This document shows, piece after piece, positions 52,247-64,000 of a stretch of DNA of 64,000 nucleotides. The DNA lies in NCBI GenBank assembly GCA_964017155.1, contig OZ024857.1:27234601-27298600 (forward strand), written 5' to 3'. Below the pieces are notes generated by a model that was given only the letters and a program-made list of their open reading frames with translations, was not told the DNA's origin and made no database searches. Source of the DNA: Oasisia sp. SBJ-2009. Taxonomy: Eukaryota; Annelida; Polychaeta; Sabellida; Siboglinidae. Both the position numbers and the translations under genes were made by a program. Position 1 is the stretch's first letter; every line of letters begins with the position of its first letter.

Positions 52247-55200
52247 ATGGAAATTGTGTCCTCGGTAACGTGGCAATGGACATTTTCATTTTGAAAAAAA
52301 GTAACATTTCGGAATCGGAATCGGAAGTGTTTGTTGCCCCAATAAAATATACATAAAGCAATGTTCATACAAAATTACCTACAACTCAAGTTATAAAATA
52401 GTATTACATTAGTACCACTGTGCAGCAAACTGCCAAGTAATTGCATAAAAAATAACAGAAATGTAATTATAAAATGTAATTATGAATTGTTGTAAGTAAA
52501 ATAACCAGGCGTCGAGGAGACTGTCACTAAGACCATTTTTGTCGCTCTCGTGGCAGCCACCCCATTAATTACATAACATTAAATATAGTTGACTATTTTA
52601 AGCACTTCAAAGTAAACACATGTGCATAATACAGCAACACAAGAATGTCATTACTGGTAAAAAAAAGTCACAAATCTCAACTAACAAAACAAGAGATTAG
52701 ATTTTGCTTAAAGATGAGTTTTCCTTACAAGCTCTTTATCTTAGTGAAATGGTCTCCTGATTTCTGTTACATACTACAACAGCCAGATGGTAAAGATTTG
52801 AATCTGTTCTGTCACCTGCAATTACCAGGAGGTAATTATTAGCAGGAAGCTCACCAACTTGATTGTCATGAATACGGGAGGATGAGAAAGCCTGAAATAT
52901 CAAAGGGTCAATATTATAGTTTACCTCACCTTTTCTTCTTCCTCCTTACTCCCTTCTGTGCTGGGATGAGGGTAAGAGACAATATTGTTGAATCACTTAT
53001 TTGTTTCTCTACCTCAGTAATTTATACTGCCAGAAGTTAAACAGGTGTGGTCATCCACTGGTGGATAGAGAGCTCTATGGCAGAATACAACGCATGAGTG
53101 TATTTTATTAAAATGTTGAAAAACAAAAATGATACACTCAAGGAATTGCCAATTGTGAAGTGACACCAACATTAGGCAGAATATCGTGTAATAATGACGG
53201 AGTCCAGATGTCGTAATTATCCAGAAATCCGATCAATTGTAGCATTTGAGTGATCGATGGGTGTCCTGGTGTGTGTATATATCAATGCCCACATAACTTC
53301 TGCTATGGCTGACATTACTGCCGCAATAGCAACCACTAACATCAATGTGCTAGTTAAATCATTCTTTCGTTTCACCACATTATTAATATTAGAATAAATA
53401 AATGTTAGCAACTTTTTTTTAGCAGTTTGAATATTTCACCAAGGAGACATTCAAAGTATAACAAATTCAAAATGTAAACACCGTCTATCAAATTGGCAGT
53501 AATCAAGTTCTGGAATTGCCTATGATATTTGGCAAATTCACACAATCAATTCGACCAAAAATGGGCCACGGTACAGAGAAATTCCGTACAACAGAACATA
53601 TATGGTCGCACTGAATACGAGCCACAGCGAACGTCTCCTGATGTGTTTATCTATCCCATGTGGACCAATGAGTTCGTAAAAGACTGCATCATCCAAAATC
53701 AATGGCTTGTGAGAAGATCACCCCGCCTGTTGATGTGAGTGCCAGGCATGCATCGCCGACCAGATGTGGCTTATAACTTTGTACACCAGCCAGGGTATCA
53801 ACTATGGCAGTTGTGGGTACAGTGCTCATGTTAAAGGGAGACTGGGTCTACATCTCATCATGACAGCTGGACCCTCCCCTCCCTATGATAAAAGTACCTG
53901 CTCTCCAAAGTATTAAGTAACCTATACAAATCTGTGAAGGGTCGTAAAGCCAAATATTTCAAAGTAACCTACATTCCACAGATGTCACTGCAGACTGCAG
54001 TTGATATATTTCACTCTAAATATCATATGAAATTCTGACCCATAGGATAAATGTATCATATTTAAGCCTTTCATATAATGATTTATGATTATTTTATGGC
54101 TGGTTCAAATCTTCAGTTATTGGAATGATGTAAATTAGTTTTAACATACTATGCCAGTAGTTCACAATATTAATATACTACAGTAAGTCAAAGCTAAGAA
54201 TCTAACATAATGTACAATCAGCCAGTTGTCTGCCATTTGTCCTAGTGATTGAAAAAAAATTGAATTTTGCTAAATATACCTATTCCATACTTAGATTACC
54301 ACCAACTATCTCACAGAGAACTAAATAATCAACTAAAATTGTTTCTAAACACAATAATTTCATTACCTTACTATGCTCTCATAAGATATTTAATAACTAA
54401 CTTCCTAATGATGGATTCATGCAGTGTATACCGTGCTGCCACCCAGTAACTGTTCTACATACTAAAATAACACCATCCTGTGCTGTCACCTGGGGATCAT
54501 GTAAGACACCGCTGTATGTATGCAGCCAAGACTGGGGAGCCCAGGTGCACAATGGTCGTTGTTTATTGTGATATCCTGGGTCAGCTGTGTGGCTAGTGGC
54601 CATCATATTGGGCCAAGGGGTGACTACATAGAATTACCCTACTTTGCAGTGTCTCATCCACTTCATGCAATAATTAAATTATAATCATATTTAGATGTAG
54701 TATAAACTACACCTATTCCAACTTAATGCCGACCATCCAAATGCATCTAAATTAACCAGATAAGATTTTAAAATCAAGTTGTTTACTGATGCCAACTTTA
54801 TATGTCTGTGCATCGTTCACTGTATGCTAATAATAGTTCTGACAGGGGGTAGGGTTTCTAAAGTGAGTGACAGTGGGAGCCCTGTCATAGGTCAACTTCA
54901 GCAGGTCTATGCTGTATTAATTATTACACCAAGCTGTGTACATTACTCGCTGTACCACTATGTTGACTTTATACTGGCGATACATATGAACAACAAACAG
55001 CGCTCTACATCTGGAATCAACACTCTATCATGTTCTACATTTGGCATCAACACTCTATCATTATAATATTACCTGAAACAACAGCAACTTTTGCCAAAAG
55101 AAACATGGGGTTATTTGTTTTCCCACCCTAAACCTTCACTCCTGTACTCTAATGATGACTGTCGCATGTCCCCATTTACAATATGTCTATTGACTATCAT

Positions 55201-55944
55201 GTGTTGCACTTCTGAGCTCATATTCCTGATAACCTAGGCACTATATAAAAGTTTATTATTATCATTATGGTTTCAGGTATATAAATTTGCAGGCAATAGA
55301 GTAGACCTTCAGTTACTTATTACAGCTTTAACCAGAGGATGTCCATTCTGTTATCCAGGTTCAGCTGATGTGGAAATTATTAGCAGGAAGTTTATGGAAT
55401 GTTATGTTTTGTATGTCAGAAGACCGTGACCTGTTTTGGGGTTATTAAATTAAATCTGGCAGTACAGTACAATATTTGATAAGATATTATTAATTATATA
55501 ATAACCATGAGGACTTATATAATCATATGATATAGTAACAAATAAAACTAACAATGAGCAACAGAGAGCCTGTGTTTAATAACTTAAAAACACAAGTGGA
55601 GCATCAGTTGCATCTTTACATAATACATACCAACAGCCCTGTCCCAGTTCACAAGTTCATCACAGTGGAACAGAATGGGAGCCAGTACCCACTGACCTAC
55701 ACTGACCTGCTTCAAGTGACCATCCATACAGGCAGTGTCAACTCTATTATGAGTAGCCACGGCTGGCTGGCTGTGGACTGTACACATGTATGTGGCATGA
55801 CCAGACTGTTCAATCCACCACCCCCACAACCCTAGTTTACCTGCCCGGCAGTCCTCAGATGGTAATCATTTACCTGGAATTCTACACTTCACCATAAGCA
55901 TTCCTCTTTTATTACCAGTTTTATAATGTTATATAATTACTTGT

Positions 55945-56036
55945 AGTTTGAAAGGGTAAACCATTCCTCTTCTAATTACTTGTAGTTTGAAAGGGTAAAC
56001 CATTCCTCTTCTAATTACTTGTAGTTTGAAAGGGTA
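55945..56036. repeat. 39 bp unit, about two and a half copies
   Basis: Copies of ttacttgtagtttgaaaggg plus taaaccattcctcttctaa in direct tandem. Confidence 0.9.
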
Positions 56037-57089
56037 AAGTAACAGAACGGTCAGCTAGTGCAGAAACCGTACAATAACTTGGGGTAACTTAACATGCCCT
56101 TATGGTTTAACATTATAATACTTCTACAAATAAAGCTTTTGTCAATAAACAGTAGCTATACAATCATGTTTCATATTTATCCGGTCTTCAATAATCTGGT
56201 TGCTCGCGATCCACATGTTATTGTGTGGCACCCACCCTGATACCATGTATAATAGGGTGATTCACTAATCCGCATGTTTTTTTTTTATTCAGCCACAACC
56301 CGTGGGAACCAAAGTATGTGGATAAACAGGACATGACTAAGTCTCATAAATAGTAACTATCTCACTTACACCATCTGCCTCCTGCTTTTGATTATATATA
56401 ATATTGCATGGTTTGCATTCACTAGCCACAATTTATTTACCTAGTCACAGGTTTTTCGCGAGTTCCTTCAAATCTAAAAGAAGTCGGCCAGTTGCTACGA
56501 AATGTTATAAAGCTGACAGCGGTAACTTCTGGAGGAAATCCAGGATTTCCTGATCCAGGGAAACTCCACATTATGTGTGTAGACTAGTATCATATGCAGT
56601 TCCTCATGGACTAGCCCATGGCATCTGTCCAGGAGGCAAATACAGGAGCCAAATGTAGGGCACATGACTTATGTCCCAAACAGGTGGCCTCAGCCAAGAT
56701 CAAGAAGGGAGAATATGTGAACTAGCCGTGACATATGAGTCCACACTCAAGGTCACTGAATCTCACTGATACCATGGTACTTTTGGCTAAACATGGCGTT
56801 TGTCAGGTAAACCAATTATTTGTGCATCACAGTTGAATTCTCTGAACATTATTATTGCATAAGAACTGGCAGTTATTATTAAACTTATGAAACACTCAAA
56901 GTCAAAGACAAATCTGATTATTTACCATTCCTACCTATTTAGGTTTCTGAGATCTAATTGTGTTTCAACGGTATACTGATTATTCAAAAACGCACTGCCT
57001 ACCCAACGGTCTCCTGCCCCTTTCTCTTCTCTATCTACCAACCCTCCTTCCCTCCTCTCCAATACACATCATGCCACCTTTCCACAAAC

Positions 57090-57780
57090 CCTCCCTCCTC
57101 TCCACCAACCCTCCCTCCTCTCCACCAACCCTCCCTCCTCTCCACAAACCCTCCCTCTTCTCCACAAACCTTCCCTCCTCTCTACGAACTATCCTTCCTC
57201 TTTACAAATCCTCCCTCCTCTCCACCAACCATCTGTCCTCTCCACCAACCCTCCCTCCTCTCCACCAACCCTCCCTCCTCTCCACCAACCATCTGTCCTC
57301 TCCACCAACCCTCCCTCCTCTCCACCAACCCTCCCTCCTCTCCACCAACCCTCCCTCCTCTCCACAAACCCACCCTCCTCTCCACAAACCCACCCTCCTC
57401 TCCACCAACCCACCCTCCTCTCCACCAACCCACCCTCCTCTCCACCAACCCACCCTCCTCTCCACCAACCCTCCCTCCTCTCCACAAACCCACCCTCTTC
57501 TCCACAAACCCACCCTCCTCTCCACCAACCATCTGTCCTCTCCACCAACCCTCCCTCCTCTCCACAAACCCACCCTCCTCTCCACCAACCCACCCTCCTC
57601 TCCACCAACCCACCCTCCTCTCCACCAACCCTCCCTCCTCTCCACCAACCCTCCCTCCTCTCCACAAACCTTCCCTCCTCTCTACAAACCATCTCTCCTC
57701 TCCTCCAACAATCCCTCCTCTCCACTAATCCTCCCTCCTCTCCACTAACCCTTCTTTCTCTCCAAAACCCCTTCCTCCTG
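57090..57780. repeat. polypyrimidine minisatellite, 20 bp unit
   Basis: Tandem copies of ctctccaccaaccctccctc with variants (acaaaccc, accatctgt). The plus strand is nearly all C, T and A. The frames on both strands (for example 56958-57728, 57182-57667) are artefacts. Confidence 0.95.
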
Positions 57781-57904
57781 TTCACAAACCCTCCCTCCTC
57801 TCTAGTAGCCCTCCCTTTCTCCCCATAAACCCCCCTCCTTTCCACCATCCCTCCTTCTCAACCAACTCTCAAACCTATCCATCAACCCTCCCTCCTCCAC
57901 CAGC

Positions 57905-58435
57905 CCTCCTTCCCTATCCACCAACCCTCCCTCCTTCCCTATCCACCAACCCTCCCTCCTTCCCTATCCACCAACCCTCCCTCCTTCCCTATCCACCAAC
58001 CCTCCCTCCTTCCCTATCCACCAACCCTCCCTCCTTCCCTATCCACCAACCCTCCCTCCTTCCCTATCCACCAACCCTCCCTCCTTCCCTATCCACCAAC
58101 CCTCCCTCCTTCCCTATCCACCAACCCTCCCTCCTTCCCTATCCACCAACCCTCCCTCCTTCCCTATCCACCAACCCTCCCTCCTTCCCTATCCACCAAC
58201 CCTCCCTCCTTCCCTATCCACCAACCCTCCCTCCTTCCCTATCCACCAACCCTCCCTCCTTCCCTATCCACCAACCCTCCCTCCTTCCCTATCCACCAAC
58301 CCTCCCTCCTTCCCTATCCACCAACCCTCCCTCCTTCCCTATCCACCAACCCTCCCTCCTTCCCTATCCACCAACCCTCCCTCCTTCCCTATCCACCAAC
58401 CCTCCCTCCTTCCCTATCCACCAACCCTCCCTCTT
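57905..58435. repeat. polypyrimidine minisatellite, 25 bp unit, highly uniform
   Basis: About 21 essentially perfect copies of ccctatccaccaaccctccc plus tcctt. The unit shares the core ccaccaaccctccctcct with the adjacent 20-bp array, so one array derives from the other. The complementary strand carries GGAGGGAGGGTTGG in each copy and may form G-quadruplexes. Confidence 0.95.
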
Positions 58436-61379
58436 GCCTACCTGCCTGCCATGGCAGCTCTATCCGTGCCACTACAGCTGCTGCTAGCACTACAGCAGAT
58501 GACTTGGCTGGCAGCACAGTGTATTATTCATTAGGCTTAAGCCTGTCCCCACCAGACAAACTTCATTAGCAGCGCAGCCCTTGGGCATTGCAGGCTACAG
58601 TGTGCCATGTGCACAGCTGAAATTGCACAGTGTCATCGGTGTATACATATTCTCCGCACACTGTCGCAATCCGATACCGTATTTTAAGGATCAAATATAC
58701 AACCGTACTAGTTACATGATGATGTGTTATCAATCAGTGACGATAACATTACTGTCCAATTGTCTCTAAATACAGAGCACCTACAGATTCACCTCAGTAA
58801 CGTTGTCACCTATGATAAAAGATAACAACTGGCTACATATACATATGTCACATTGTCATTTCAGATGTGAAGATTTAGTCCCACTTCATGTTAAACTTGA
58901 GGACCATGGTCAGCATGTGTTAATACAGCAACTTTGGGGCTGAATGGCTGCATCTCCTCTCTGGTGCCAATGTCTGCTGTATTCATTCACTCCCTAGATC
59001 CCCCGGCACTTACCAATTGGTAAACTTCCAAAATATTATACAGAGATAGTTACTGAATTTCATTACAGTTAAATTGTTGGAGAAAGATTGGGTGATTTGA
59101 TTGGTGAGAGTGTAGCTTTATCTAGTGACATGCCAACCTGTCCTTCGGAAGGGTAAAGTCTGTTTTGGTTTTGGACAGGTAGTTAATATGGCTGGACAGG
59201 TAAACATGTGAGGAAAATAATGCTTACTCTTGGTAGTTCTATTATGTTGTCAATTATGTTTTGAAAATGGTTGACACACTGGGCATGCATGGATTATTAT
59301 GTATTAAGGACACATATACATCTCTAGAATGCGTTTTATGCAAAAAAACATGTTTTTATCAGGAGATTTATAGTCCGGCAAAATATTATCCTGCAAATGT
59401 TGCTAGAGAGAAAGACAGACAGAAAGCACCATATCAAGTGAATTTATGATCAAAACACTGTAACAATGATAATCGCATTCCTTAATGGACAATGTAAGAT
59501 AGTGTTAAATATTATATTGACATACACAGTTACAAATGGCGAGGTAATAATCCGAGCTTAGACAGATGAAGGGGCAATTTGCAGATCAGTCTTAGGACAG
59601 ATGCATCAGTAGTTATCCTGAACACTCACAGTCACACAGACAACAGATCTATGCTACAAATACATCTCAATATTATTCAGTCTCCATTTGCTGACTTGCA
59701 TGTAACAATGTTCTGTTTAAAAATGTATGTGTTCAATACATGCCCTATAATCTGTGAACATCTGAGGAACAACAATGCTGCACGTTGCAAAAATTTGCAC
59801 TTAGTTTCATAAGCCAGAGTCAGAGGTCTAGGCGATCTAGGTGTCGAACAACAGGTAAATTACAGCATGCAAAGACATTAAAAAACATGTTTATTGTCAG
59901 CATACTAACTCACACTGTATTGATGACAGATGTTTTACTCATTTAAATTAAATAAAAGTATGTGACATAAGCTGAGAATTCAGACAATAAAATGTGATGT
60001 ATGATAAAGCTGTAATACATTTTATTGGTAGTTTTGGTACCTGGGGGGTATAACTCCAAAATAATGTTTTATCCATGTTTAGAAAGTTAACTTAGCATCA
60101 CACATGCATACATACTCACTCATGCACAGCAGCATGCATTCAAATAAAATGTCAAACATTAAGTAATAAATATATCATTACTTCCCGAAAAAATTGTTTC
60201 AGAAATTGTTCAAACCCCAAGGTTTACAGCAATGTGGTTAATCTGCTGTGAGTCATGGCCAAAGCATCTGGTACTGGAGGAGTAGAATAATCACCAGCAG
60301 CAGTTCGGGTCATTTATTACTCTACTTTTATTTCTACATACAGTGATTCAGGAGGGCACAAAGGGGTGCCAGTCGGTATGTGGTCTATTTCACTTGGAAT
60401 CTTAGCCTACTAAACCAGAAAGCGCTTGTATGTTATAAATGTTCCATCAAAACATTCCAGAGTTAACGGCGCAATAAAGCGGATGCACCGACCAAAGTAC
60501 AAAATGGGATTCATTTAGTTTCTTGAATGTGAAGTGTAATTATACTCTAAAGGGTTATTAATTTTGATGGAGTGTTTTAGCAACAAACTCTTCTCACTTC
60601 ATAAGCAACTATGACGATCATCGTTATCAAATGTCGTTTTAAATTTATGTGATCTAAATACATGATAAAATTAGGCAACTGTTTTTATTTTCTATGAATT
60701 AACACTGTAAATAACAAACTATTATGTTGACAGTCATAAGTAAGAGTTTGCAAGCTTTCATTACAAGGGCAAAGTGGAGAAGTGGCTCTTGCATGATTTG
60801 CATCAAAGGCTACCAATTCAAAACATACTGAGCTGAAAAAAAGATTCTTGTGCTTTCTACCACAGCCTAATGATCATTTACATAATAATGTGTAATTTCA
60901 ATTTGCAGTAGTTTCATCATAGCTGAATGCTTCCCACAGAAGTTGTTTGACTGAACATGTCTGTCTACCATGGAGTGACAGGTAACGCACTTAACCCAGT
61001 CCCAAGAAGTGGATACATTGCAACAGCTTTTTTAAAGATTTTACCTTACAATCTCAGACAGATCGCAATGATGATGGCTTTGAGCAAACACAGGCAGTTA
61101 TACTTAATTTAATGACAGCTTAAATAGTTGGTTTTCGTGTAGTGAATTTCAAGTTTTGAAAGACCCCTACACCAAATGTGCCTATACTTCGCTTATTGTT
61201 TCAGTGACGGCTGTGACAACCAAACCGACCTGCCACCTAGTGGTTTGGCACATATCTAAATCGGTCTCTGCTGAGATGTCTCATATACAAACGAATATAT
61301 CAGTTGGAGGAAGAAATCTAAGTTTGCAATCCTACATTTGCAAAAAAATTAGTTGCATCAGCTGTCATACTAGAACTAC
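58436..61379. other. no gene recognised
   Basis: AT-rich unique sequence. A SINE-tail word (gctgaatgcttcccac) lies at about 60920. Nothing else can be supported. Confidence 0.5.
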
Positions 61380-61625
61380 CTGTGTGATCAGGTAAACACT
61401 GACACGCTGACCTCGGCCCAACGCGTCACTATTGTCAATGACGTCACTATTGTCAATGACGTCACCACTGTCACTGCCGTCACCAGCCACTTGGCATCTC
61501 TCCTGCACAGATGTAAGAATGCGCTGAATCTTAATATACGTGCACCAGCCACATCTATCGAGGATATATACATCCGTGTGCTGCCCTACAGGTAGCTCGC
61601 TCCAGGTAGCCGCCGTCATCTCCAT
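61380..61625 (-). CDS. candidate third first exon of CACNB, or first exon of an unrelated gene
   Basis: A minus-strand ATG at 61625 opens 82 codons and ends ATC ACA CAG|gtagtt at 61380/61379, phase 0, the phase the shared CACNB exons require. It includes MEMTAATWSELPVGQHTDVY and CTYIKIQRILTSVQERCQ. It then holds a six-residue tandem (DVIDNS twice) encoded by an 18-bp duplication that contains two TGACGTCA palindromes. No family is recognised. It could be a random open frame; start, donor and phase are the only support. Confidence 0.3.
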
Positions 61626-64000
61626 GCACACTGCAGCCTGTGCATGCCTATAAATTCTAGGACTTTCCAGGAAATTGGGATGCGCGGAATAACATCACTC
61701 CACCTATAACCATCTGGCTGCAGTTTGTATATGAGCCATAACTTGTACCGGATGCGTTCAACCATGACCCCTGGTCACTACTGCTGCTCCCAGATCAGGT
61801 TCCATAAACAGCTGATTAACGTGACTTAGATCTTCCAACCGGCCTGAGCTACACACTTCATTATCAAACACGTGTGTCTGAAGTCTGTGGTTTGTTGTTT
61901 CTTCCTACTGGAGGGTTGGACTGTAAACAATACCTATCTGGTTTATAAAGTGACCCTGTACAGTGTATATTCTGTTTCACTATTTATCCCAATGACAGTA
62001 CTGATTTAAAACTTAGTGTAGTAACTAATATTACCTGGCAAACTATGCCTACTGGTAATATGTGCCCACATAAATGTATGACAAGTTGATGAATAAACTG
62101 CACTTTGTCCCACTTGCTGAATTGTCTGGCCTTTCTTGATTTTAAATGGGAACGAGGCTAAGTCATCCATCTTTTAAGAGCTATTCTAAGATGTTAACTC
62201 AGCCTGCCTCTACTATAATTGCTCTTTATTTGAATGTTTCATATTCTACGCCTTAACATTTTGAAGGTGACGTACAGCAACCAAGGAAATACAAACATAC
62301 GCAGATATTGAAATAGAAAAAAATATGGACAAATGATTGGAGTTCTAAACAAACCACAGAGTGTAAGGCAGTGCAAACTATCATATGGATGTCTGATCTA
62401 TAAATATCACTGGAACAGACAGACAGTGCACAAGGCTATATTGATATCTTCTAAACCACCAGCCCAGTGCATCTGTCAATGTACCGCCACCCACACAACG
62501 GGTTATCTAAAACCTCAATGAATTCTGACATGTTTCCCGATCTTTGACATTTTTCGCAGAAATATTTATATACATGTATGAAAGACTATAGAAGTAGACG
62601 GCCATGTGACTGTTTCAAAGTATCTCATGTGGAATTGACATAAAGCTTCTCTGTGACAGGACTATGTGGCCCCAAGGAAGCTCAGCAAAAAAGAAAACTT
62701 ATTATGCTCATAAAACACACTTGTCTGATGCAACAGATTAATGATCACTCCAATAAAATTAACTACCAGTTGTCATATTTAGGCTTATTCTGTTAACCAT
62801 TTGTGTACACTAAATATATCACCTAAATATGTTACAAAATTAAGGCATTAGGAAAGTAGCTATATTATCAAAATGATGCAGTCCAGAAATTGATTCCATT
62901 AGGAAAATTAACATGTTTGCTGATTTTGTCAAATGTTACCATCAAAATGTAATATTCACGATGCCAAATAGAAAGTTTTTTTCAAATTCACATCTGATTC
63001 ACTGATGGTGAAACTATTCCACTACAACGTCATGCATTATTAGTTTTAAAACATTTTCACAATGCTTCAATACTTACTTTTAAAACCAATTAGTAACCAC
63101 GAAGGTGCAGAGTAAAAACTCACATTAACATTACCAAAAAGACAATGTACATATTTACAACAATCTCTTTTATAAATACAATCTCTTAGTCAAGTCCGAA
63201 ACTCTACCCCTGAGCCACTGCACCCCAGGTGGGATACATAAAACTAGATATTAGTCCAGTGTTTTTTAAGACATTTTTAAGACAACCACGTCTGTTCTTT
63301 ATATGCCCATGGGACAAATTAAAACAGATTAGGTGAACATCCTGCTTCAAGGATTGATCCCAGGAAGCATTTAAGAGTCACCTTATACCTACTCATGGTA
63401 TAAACTATCCAGTCTTCCAGTGGAATGTTTGAACACATTTAAGTGGTGCCCTAAGATTTATCATATCAAATCTGCTTTCAATGTCTAGTTATTTTGCTGT
63501 TTACTTTTATACTACATGATTTTAATACATTTTTTTATTTAATAGCACAGTACTAAATTGTTTGAAGTTCACATTTTAATTTCTTTATTTGGTTTACAAT
63601 CTTTGCTATTTATATCACTAAGTTTTACTTTATATTGGTGTATACATAACTGATATTGTTTTATAGAAGACTATGTAAACACTATTGGACAAAGTCATCC
63701 TCTGGAGACAAGTGTTGAGATAAAATTCATAAGTATTAATAAACAACTACTAGCTCAAACTGACTAAAAGCATAACAATTTCCGCCTCTCCTGAGACCAG
63801 AAAGTGTAGCTTTTATTAGGGCCAACTACAAACTGACCAGTCACATGACTAATGGCCAAAGCATCGCATACTTATTCAACATATGGCTGTCCTGAAGGAG
63901 AAGTCACAGAGCCAGTGGAGAAGACATCAATGAGTGGACCAACCAGCCCCATTGCCAGCCGCCGAGCCAGTCACTGCTATGAATCCTGCTCATAAATCAT
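61626..64000. other. no gene recognised
   Basis: AT-rich unique sequence, with only a short tRNA-like fragment near 63200. If 61380-61625 is a real first exon, its promoter would lie at the start of this stretch. Confidence 0.4.
63190..63235 (-). mobile_element. tRNA-like SINE head fragment
   Basis: The minus strand reads GTGCAGTGGCTCAGGGGTAG, a clear A-box pattern, but no B box follows. Probably a truncated SINE head. Confidence 0.3.

Larger units (their letters stand above)
49561..57089. other. intergenic or upstream flank, no gene recognised
   Basis: AT-rich sequence with the short arrays listed separately. No frame over 100 codons looks conserved and no exon of a known family was found on either strand. 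Confidence 0.5.

Noticed and set aside
56958..57848. Frames of up to 262 codons on both strands
   Set aside because: Products of the 20-bp pyrimidine array; Leu/Ser/Pro on one strand and Gly/Glu/Arg/Trp on the other.

Overview
The window is animal (metazoan) nuclear DNA. Short exons with GT-AG junctions are spread through kilobases of AT-rich, non-coding, repeat-filled sequence. There is no prokaryotic operon structure, no CRISPR array and no long intact transposase or reverse-transcriptase frame. Two conserved protein genes can be rebuilt exon by exon. Their sequence, the tRNA-derived SINEs and the heavy minisatellite load suggest a lophotrochozoan invertebrate, most likely a marine mollusc. 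The lineage is an inference.

Gene 1 (+ strand, 2682-6863) is a five-exon, 242-residue homologue of HTATIP2/TIP30/CC3, an NADPH-binding SDR-type oxidoreductase-like protein. Gene 2 (- strand, at least 49291 down to 13205) is the voltage-gated calcium channel beta subunit (CACNB, Cav-beta). Ten shared exons encode 623 residues: SH3 domain, HOOK linker, guanylate-kinase-like domain and a long charged tail. Two alternative first coding exons (49226-49291, 22 residues; 38268-38489, 74 residues) both splice in phase 0 to the first shared exon. A third candidate first exon lies at 61380-61625. The two genes converge tail to tail, and 6864-13204 holds their 3' flanks or UTRs.

Layout. 1-2680: HTATIP2 5' flank with a roughly 1.15-kb terminal-inverted-repeat element. 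2681-6863: HTATIP2, with a SINE in intron 1. 6864-13204: 3' flanks. 13205-33374: CACNB shared exons; the introns are loaded with minisatellites (14033-15770, 19591-19965, 26030-26830, 29990-30690), microsatellites, two MITE-like elements, a TA-rich foldback and SINEs. 33375-49291: long 5' intron(s) with the alternative first exons. 49292-64000: upstream flank, mostly featureless AT-rich DNA with a very large pyrimidine array (57090-58435) and the candidate third first exon.

The most notable structure is how repeats meet splice signals in CACNB. One minisatellite appears built from copies of the intron 3' end. A GK-domain exon sits between a MITE end 18 nt upstream and a GU/GCGU repeat that starts within the donor. 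One intron seems to use a GC donor. I found no clearly new multi-gene system. All calls rest on reading the sequence; no database search was run.
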